DNA from: Roseburia_C amylophila
GTDB taxonomy: Bacteria; Bacillota; Clostridia; Lachnospirales; Lachnospiraceae
NCBI RefSeq assembly: GCF_025567465.1
Contig: NZ_JAOQKI010000001.1
Span: forward strand, 124,001 to 188,000
Length of the DNA: 64,000 nucleotides
Reading direction: 5' to 3'
The notes under the pieces were generated by a model. It made no database searches. It saw only the letters and a program-made list of their open reading frames with translations, and was not told where the DNA came from. This document shows, one piece after another, positions 59,318 to 64,000 of this stretch. The position numbers were made by a program, and so were the translations under genes. Numbering within the stretch: the first letter of the stretch is position 1; the number at the start of each line of letters is the position of its first letter.

Positions 59318-61432
59318 ATGATGAAGAAACAGCAATCGATTTATGAATTGAACAGAATTCAGCAGTATATTATGCAGATGCGCCCGATTCTTAGAAAACG
59401 CGCACTCTTTTCTGATGGAACAGAAGATTATCGTAGTCCGGCAGAGCCCAAAGCCGGAGAGCTGGTGACCATTCGTTTTCGTACAGCAAGAGATAATGTA
59501 GATGCAGTCTGGCTTTGCACAGAACAGAAAAAATATTTTATGGAAAAGACCGAGTCAGAGGGGCTCTTTGATTATTATTCCATAGAAATCCGTATGACAG
59601 AGGAGCATTTCTCCTATTACTTTGAAATTGAGACGGGAATGCTTCACTGTATCTTTGACCGCTATGGCGTGAATCAGACACCAAGACCGCAGTATAATTT
59701 TGAAATTGTACCGGGCTTTTCCACGCCGGACTGGGCAAAGGGGGCGGTTATGTATCAGATTTTAACAGACCGTTTTTACAACGGAGATACTTCCAATGAC
59801 CCGTTGACGGATGAATATTTCTATATCCGTACTACCAGTCAGAAGGTAGATAACTGGGAGAAATGCCCGGAGAATTTTTCGGTAGCAGAATTTTATGGCG
59901 GAGATTTAGAGGGCGTGAGAAAGAAAATGGATTATCTCGCAGAACTTGGAATAGAGGTGATATACTTCAATCCACTGTTCGTTTCTCCGTCCAATCATAA
60001 GTATGATATTCAGGATTACGATTATATTGACCCGCATTACGGCAAAATAGTGGTGGATGAGGGAGAACTTTTACAACCGGGTGACCGCAATAACCAGCAT
60101 GCCAGCCGCTATATCACCCGCGTGACGGATAAACGGAATTTGGAGGCAAGCAATGAACTTTTTGCAACGCTGGTAAAGGAAGCACACCAGAGGGGCATCC
60201 GTGTCATCCTGGATGGAGTATTTAATCATTGCGGTTCCTTTAATAAATGGCTGGATCGTGAAAAAATCTACCGTAGTGAAGCCGGCTATGAACCGGGAGC
60301 CTATATCAGCAAGGACAGTCCGTACAATGACTTTTTCCAGTTCCATGATCAGAATGCATGGCCGGATAACGGAAGTTACGATGGCTGGTGGGGACATGAT
60401 ACATTGCCGAAGCTTAATTACGAAGATTCAGATACATTACACGATTATATTCTGCATGTGGCTGCAAAATGGGTTTCTCCACCTTATAATGCCGATGGCT
60501 GGAGACTGGATGTTGCGGCAGATCTGGGACACAGTCCGGAATATAACCATCAGTTCTGGAGAGAATTCCGTGATGCCGTAAAGAAAGCCAACCCGCAGGC
60601 GGTGATTTTGGCAGAACATTACGGCGACCCGAGAGACTGGCTGGGTGGAGACCAGTGGGATACGGTTATGAACTATGATGCCTTTATGGAACCGGTGACA
60701 TGGTTTCTTACCGGAATGGAGAAACACAGTGATGATTTTAAACCGGAAAATATTGGAAAGTTTGAGAACTTTAAAGGCGCTATGAAGCATTATATGGCAA
60801 GCTTTTTGACACCATCGCTGCAGTGCTCCATGAACGAACTTTCCAACCATGATCATTCCAGATTCTTAACCAGAACCAATCATAAGGTGGGCAGAGCGGA
60901 ACAACTTGGAACAAAAGCGGCAGAAGAGGGTGTAAATACAGCCGTTCTCCGGGAGGCGGTTGTTATTCAGATGACCTGGCCGGGAGCACCTACCGTTTAT
61001 TACGGTGATGAAGCCGGACTATGTGGATTTACAGATCCGGATAACCGCAGAACTTATCCGTGGGGCAGGGAAGATAAAGAGCTGATTCGTTTCCATCGTG
61101 ATATCATCAGAATTCATAAAGAAAACCCGGCACTTCGTACCGGAAGTGTGAAATTTTTAAATGGCGAGGATAATCTTCTCTGCTATGGAAGATTTAACCG
61201 GGAACAGCAGTTTGTCATTATTGTAAATAATGATGAAAATATCCGGCACATTGATTTGTCTGTATGGGCAGTGGGGCTTCCGAAGTATGGAACTTTAGAA
61301 CAGATACTTTTTACCAGTGAAAATGGATACTCCATTTCTTCTGTCAGCTATGACATCGTCAATGGAAGACTGGATATTACATTGCCAAAGCATGCAGCTG
61401 TCATTCTGAAGAGAAAGAATCCGGAAGAATAA
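59318..61432 (+). CDS. GH13 alpha-glucosidase/neopullulanase-like enzyme
   Basis: The 704-residue GH13 enzyme has an N-terminal beta domain (about 45-135), a catalytic barrel and a C-terminal beta domain. The catalytic set is Asp398 (GWRLDVAAD), Glu433 (ILAEHYGD) and Asp512 (SNHDHSRF), and VYYGDEAGLCGFTDPDNRR is typical of neopullulanase/cyclomaltodextrinase-type enzymes. It has no signal peptide, so it acts on imported maltodextrins. Two ATG codons are adjacent; GAGAGG lies upstream. It precedes a LacI regulator and malQ, giving an alpha-glucan unit. Confidence 0.9.
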   Translation: MMKKQQSIYELNRIQQYIMQMRPILRKRALFSDGTEDYRSPAEPKAGELVTIRFRTARDNVDAVWLCTEQKKYFMEKTESEGLFDYYSIEIRMTEEHFSYYFEIETGMLHCIFDRYGVNQTPRPQYNFEIVPGFSTPDWAKGAVMYQILTDRFYNGDTSNDPLTDEYFYIRTTSQKVDNWEKCPENFSVAEFYGGDLEGVRKKMDYLAELGIEVIYFNPLFVSPSNHKYDIQDYDYIDPHYGKIVVDEGELLQPGDRNNQHASRYITRVTDKRNLEASNELFATLVKEAHQRGIRVILDGVFNHCGSFNKWLDREKIYRSEAGYEPGAYISKDSPYNDFFQFHDQNAWPDNGSYDGWWGHDTLPKLNYEDSDTLHDYILHVAAKWVSPPYNADGWRLDVAADLGHSPEYNHQFWREFRDAVKKANPQAVILAEHYGDPRDWLGGDQWDTVMNYDAFMEPVTWFLTGMEKHSDDFKPENIGKFENFKGAMKHYMASFLTPSLQCSMNELSNHDHSRFLTRTNHKVGRAEQLGTKAAEEGVNTAVLREAVVIQMTWPGAPTVYYGDEAGLCGFTDPDNRRTYPWGREDKELIRFHRDIIRIHKENPALRTGSVKFLNGEDNLLCYGRFNREQQFVIIVNNDENIRHIDLSVWAVGLPKYGTLEQILFTSENGYSISSVSYDIVNGRLDITLPKHAAVILKRKNPEE

Positions 61433-61474
61433 AAAATGGCAAAATAAAAAATGCAAAAAATGCATAAAAACGCC

Positions 61475-61503
61475 TTGCACACAGCAGGGCGTTATGCTAT
61501 AAT
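61475..61503 (+). promoter_or_regulatory. Promoter of the tRNA-Tyr gene
   Basis: TTGCAC at 61475-61480 and TATAAT at 61498-61503 are 17 bases apart, about 35 bases before the tRNA. Confidence 0.75.
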
Positions 61504-61537
61504 CTATATTCGTCAGGACAATTAAGGACTGATAAAT

Positions 61538-61619
61538 GGGCAGATTCCCGAGTGGCCAAAGGGGACAGACTGTAAATCTGCTGCAAATTGCTTCGGTGGT
61601 TCGAATCCACCTCTGCCCA
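61538..61619 (+). tRNA. tRNA-Tyr (anticodon GUA)
   Basis: The 82-base sequence has acceptor stem GGGCAGA/TCTGCCC, a D-loop, anticodon loop ACTGTAAAT giving GTA, a long variable arm as expected for bacterial tRNA-Tyr, TTCGAAT in the T-loop and discriminator A. CCA is not encoded. Confidence 0.96.
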
Positions 61620-61652
61620 TTCTCGTTGTGGTTATGCAATGAGAATTTTTTT
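61619..61652 (+). terminator. Possible terminator between the two tRNA genes
   Basis: ATTCTC pairs with GAGAAT across a loop with an inner TTG/CAA helix and is followed by seven T. It may separate the two tRNAs, though partial read-through is possible. Confidence 0.55.
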
Positions 61653-61674
61653 ATGTAACTATAAAAAGATACTT

Positions 61675-61758
61675 GCCCGCGTGGCGGAACTGGCAGACGC
61701 GCAGGACTTAAAATCCTGTTGTGGTGACACAGTACCGGTTCGATTCCGGTCGCGGGCA
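61675..61758 (+). tRNA. tRNA-Leu (anticodon UAA)
   Basis: The 84-base sequence has acceptor stem GCCCGCG/CGCGGGC, anticodon stem CAGGA/TCCTG around CTTAAAA (anticodon TAA), a long variable arm typical of tRNA-Leu, T-loop TTCGATT and discriminator A. Confidence 0.95.
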
Positions 61759-61760
61759 TT

Positions 61761-61792
61761 AAAAAAGGAAGCGGTAACCGCTTCCTTTTTTT
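61761..61792. terminator. Terminator between tRNA-Leu and the LacI gene
   Basis: GGAAGCGGT and ACCGCTTCC form a near-perfect stem with AAAAAA before and TTTTTTT after, so it can act on both strands between convergent units. Confidence 0.9.
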
Positions 61793-61810
61793 ATAACTCT
61801 ATAAATAGTC

Positions 61811-62833
61811 CTATTCTTCTTCTTCTGCCTCTTCTTCACGCTCTGCACATGGAGCAGTAGATGCTCTTGTAATAAGCTGCGGACGCAGTAAAGTCATGCT
61901 GACGGAGACATGATTAATAAGGTTGCTCAGAGCAGCATATCCACATTTGCCGAGCTCGGTTCTTTCCTGACGGACTGTAGTCAGTGGCGGCTCTAAGAAA
62001 GAAGAAATCGGCAGGTCGTCAAAACCAACCACACTGATATCATCCGGAACAGAAAAACCTCGAAGCCGGCATTCTGTAATGACACCGGAAGCAATCAGGT
62101 CATTACCGCAGAGAATTGCTGTTGCTCCGGCAGCAAGAAAATTCGGTACATGATATTTTGCACTGTCTGCAACATAGTAGCCATGTGCAACCATATCTTC
62201 CTCTACTGGAAGATTGTGGGATTTCATGGCATCTAAATATGCCTGATAACGTTTCTCACTGACCATGGAATAGAGAGAACCGTTGAGGAAAGCAATCTTT
62301 TTGTGCCCAAGCTGATAGAGATGGTCGATTGCAGATTCAATTCCTTCAAAGTTATCTGTTCCCACATAGCATACATGTGGATTCTTCTTAATATAATTAT
62401 CGAAAAGAACCGTCGGAATGGAGGTGAAGGCAAGCTGCCGCATCCAGTCATCATGGAGAGCAAAGCCTACCAGGAACCCACCGGAATAACCGTTCTTTAA
62501 CATATAAGTATCATATTTTTCGGTCATCTGGAAAGCCGGCGTAACCGGAACTACACTGACGGACCAGCCATTCCGGAAAGCAGCCTGGCGGAAACCTAGG
62601 ATGATTTCGTATCCGAACTGGTTGGCTGTTTCATATTCCATATTTTCTATAAAAAGGCAAAGCTTCTTGTTTTCATCCTTTTTCATCTTCTTGGACTGAT
62701 ATCCCATTTCTACAGCGGTATCAAGAACCATCTGCCGTAAATCTTCGCTGATATCACTGGCGCCGTTTAATCCTTTGGAAACAGTGCTGACGGAAATGCC
62801 GAGCCGGTTGGCAATATCTTTAATTGTGACCAT
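61811..62833 (-). CDS. LacI-family transcription regulator
   Basis: The 340-residue protein has an N-terminal LacI helix-turn-helix (TIKDIANRLGISVSTVSKGLNG) and a sugar-binding periplasmic-protein-like core (CYVGTDNFEGIESAIDHL, ILCGNDLIASGVI, VVGFDDLPISSFLEPPLTTV). It is divergent from malQ across 297 bases and downstream of a GH13 gene, so it probably controls maltodextrin genes. The C-terminus is an unusual run of acidic residues (CAEREEEAEEEE). GGAGGC precedes ATG 62833. Confidence 0.9.
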   Translation of the reverse strand: MVTIKDIANRLGISVSTVSKGLNGASDISEDLRQMVLDTAVEMGYQSKKMKKDENKKLCLFIENMEYETANQFGYEIILGFRQAAFRNGWSVSVVPVTPAFQMTEKYDTYMLKNGYSGGFLVGFALHDDWMRQLAFTSIPTVLFDNYIKKNPHVCYVGTDNFEGIESAIDHLYQLGHKKIAFLNGSLYSMVSEKRYQAYLDAMKSHNLPVEEDMVAHGYYVADSAKYHVPNFLAAGATAILCGNDLIASGVITECRLRGFSVPDDISVVGFDDLPISSFLEPPLTTVRQERTELGKCGYAALSNLINHVSVSMTLLRPQLITRASTAPCAEREEEAEEEE

Positions 62834-63036
62834 AACAAGCCTCCATAAATCTGGTATATTTTAAGAAAAATTATATCAAAAACTTTTTATATTCTGTATT
62901 ATATAGAATTTGCATGACAGGTGCAAGTACTGCAAAATAATATTTTTCGAAAAAAAACAGGGTTTTGAATAGCAATATAACCAAAAAAACAATGTGAATT
63001 CCGTCAAAAATGGCAAAAATAATGTTAAAAGGACCG

Positions 63037-63071
63037 TTTTGTTTGACAAAAATGTTAAAAAGACGTAAAAT
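63037..63071 (+). promoter_or_regulatory. malQ promoter with LacI-type inverted repeat
   Basis: TTGACA at 63043-63048 and TAAAAT at 63066-63071 are 17 bases apart. TTTTGT-TTG-ACAAAA at 63037-63051 is an inverted repeat overlapping the -35, a natural operator place. ATAATGTTAAAA and AAAATGTTAAAA form direct repeats 30 bases apart. The rest of the 297-base gap is A/T-rich with no other signal. Confidence 0.62.
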
Positions 63072-63130
63072 AACCTCAGATACGAAAATTAACGAAAAGC
63101 AAAAATAAAAACCGATGTGGGGGAAAAACA

Positions 63131-64000
63131 TTGGAGGCAAAGAGACTAACCAGAGGAGCAGGAATCCTGATGGCAATAACAAGTCTTCCGTCTGATTATG
63201 GAATCGGAACTCTGGGTGATGCAGCTTTCAATTTCGTAGACTTACTTGTAGACCTGAAACAAAGATACTGGCAGATACTTCCAATTGGTCCAACCAGTTT
63301 TGGAGACAGTCCGTATCAGTCAATATCAGCATTTGCAGGAAATCCGTATTTGATAGATTTAGATGACCTGGTTCGCGACGGTCTGCTTATGGAAAGCGAG
63401 ATTCGAAGCTATAACTGGGGTGCAGATGAGAAAGATGTTGATTATGCCAATCTTTTTGAAAACCGCTTTCAGATATTAAAGAAAGCATTTGAACGGTTTG
63501 ATACCGCAAAGCCTTCTTTCCGGAAGTTTGAAGAAGACAATGATTGCTGGCTGGCTGATTATGCATTGTTTATGGCAGTCAAAGGAAAAGAAAATAACCG
63601 GGAATGGATGGCATGGGAACCGGGAATCAGAAACCGTACACCGGAGGCATTACAGGAATACACAGAATTATTAAAAGAAGAGATCCTGTTTTGGAAGTTC
63701 TGCCAGTATAAATTTTATGAACAGTGGAAATTCTTAAAACAGTACGCAAATACAAGAGGAATACAGATTATTGGGGACATACCGCTGTATATGGCTATGG
63801 ACAGTGCCGATGTGTGGGCAGACCGGAAGCTCTTCTTATTAGAAGAAGACGGAAGCCAGCAGCATGTAGCAGGCAGCCCGCCGGATAATTTTTCGGAAGA
63901 AGGTCAGAAATGGGGCAATCCCGTATATGACTACTCCTATATGGAAGAGCATCAGTTTGACTGGTGGAGGCACCGGATTGAGAAAAACGCAGCATTATAT
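63131..64000 (+). CDS. malQ: 4-alpha-glucanotransferase, N-terminal part
   Basis: The frame is open for 290 codons from TTG 63131 to the right edge, where it is cut. The sequence matches GH77 amylomaltase: GAGILMAITSLPSDYGIGTL near residue 10, YWQILPIGPTSFGDSPYQS, AGNPYLIDLDDL, and IIGDIPLYMAMDSADVW near 215-230. The enzyme transfers glucan segments between maltodextrins and would work with the GH13 enzyme and pullulanase. TTG 63131 is chosen because GTGGGGGA lies 7 bases upstream and the family start fits; no ATG occurs at a better site. The catalytic Asp lies beyond the window. Confidence 0.93.
   Translation, partial: MEAKRLTRGAGILMAITSLPSDYGIGTLGDAAFNFVDLLVDLKQRYWQILPIGPTSFGDSPYQSISAFAGNPYLIDLDDLVRDGLLMESEIRSYNWGADEKDVDYANLFENRFQILKKAFERFDTAKPSFRKFEEDNDCWLADYALFMAVKGKENNREWMAWEPGIRNRTPEALQEYTELLKEEILFWKFCQYKFYEQWKFLKQYANTRGIQIIGDIPLYMAMDSADVWADRKLFLLEEDGSQQHVAGSPPDNFSEEGQKWGNPVYDYSYMEEHQFDWWRHRIEKNAALY

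Noticed and set aside
61295..61759. 154-codon minus-strand frame over the tRNA genes (contains RWIRTTEAICSRFTVCPLW)
   Set aside because: This is the familiar false protein obtained by translating tRNA genes on the wrong strand.
1..64000. CRISPR arrays, cas genes or prophage structural genes
   Set aside because: No regularly spaced short repeats and no capsid, tail, terminase or Cas motifs were seen; the single recombinase belongs to the hsd locus.

Overview
The window looks like chromosomal DNA of an anaerobic, spore-forming, Gram-positive gut Clostridium relative, most likely Lachnospiraceae. The evidence is a class III (oxygen-sensitive) ribonucleotide reductase; a sporulation and cell-division block in the Bacillus/Clostridium order (HU, rqcP, yabP, yabQ, divIC, spoIIE, tilS, hpt, ftsH); a CotS-type protein; meso-DAP peptidoglycan genes; many intracellular glycosidases; and AGGAGG-type ribosome binding sites. 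Species was not determined.

Layout. 1-7.6 kb: an A/T-rich type I restriction-modification island (hsdM end, half-size hsdS, a three-gene ADP-ribosylation-type module, a start-less hsdS cassette, hsdR, tyrosine recombinase). Copies of a CAGCGTAAG core bound the hsdS specificity cassettes and flank the recombinase. 7.7-11.2 kb: rRNA-type methyltransferase, SLC13-like permease, a large structured repeat, AraC regulator. 11.4-19.4 kb: PLP sulfur-amino-acid enzyme, dapF, murE-type ligase, a c-di-GMP-I riboswitch with terminator in front of a type I pullulanase, and nrdD. 19.5-23.9 kb: MATE exporter, ECF sigma/anti-sigma/membrane-protein operon, AraC regulator. 24-27 kb: GH113-like and GH1 glycosidases with a second structured repeat. 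27.3-29.1 kb: remains of a two-component operon broken by several deletions. 29.1-30.8 kb: EAL phosphodiesterase. 30.9-38.5 kb: a fructose-asparagine/aspartate-type Amadori catabolic locus (GntR regulator, two SIS deglycases, HAD phosphatase, Dcu transporter, PfkB kinase, cupin, aspartate racemase-like protein). 38.7-42 kb: large TPR-GGDEF protein. 42-47.6 kb: CCA transferase, CotS-like kinase fold, PEGA lipoprotein, phosphoglucomutase. 47.7-55.9 kb: HU and the conserved sporulation block, with a third structured repeat between HU and rqcP. 55.9-58.8 kb: two tandem, similar, C-rich putative small RNAs with LytTR-like promoter boxes, then a LytTR response regulator and AgrC-like kinase. 58.9-64 kb: small lipoprotein, GH13 enzyme, tRNA-Tyr, tRNA-Leu, LacI regulator, and malQ running off the right edge.

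Themes. Alpha-glucan use (pullulanase, GH13 enzyme, MalQ, LacI regulator) may be tied to cyclic di-GMP through the riboswitch; the window also encodes one likely c-di-GMP synthase and one likely phosphodiesterase. The most novel-looking parts are (i) the ART/unknown/NADAR module inside a recombinase-linked hsdS cassette locus, (ii) the twin small RNAs next to an Agr-like two-component system, and (iii) a three-member family of large structured repeats with compensatory base changes. All functional statements are inferred from sequence patterns read by eye; no database search was run.
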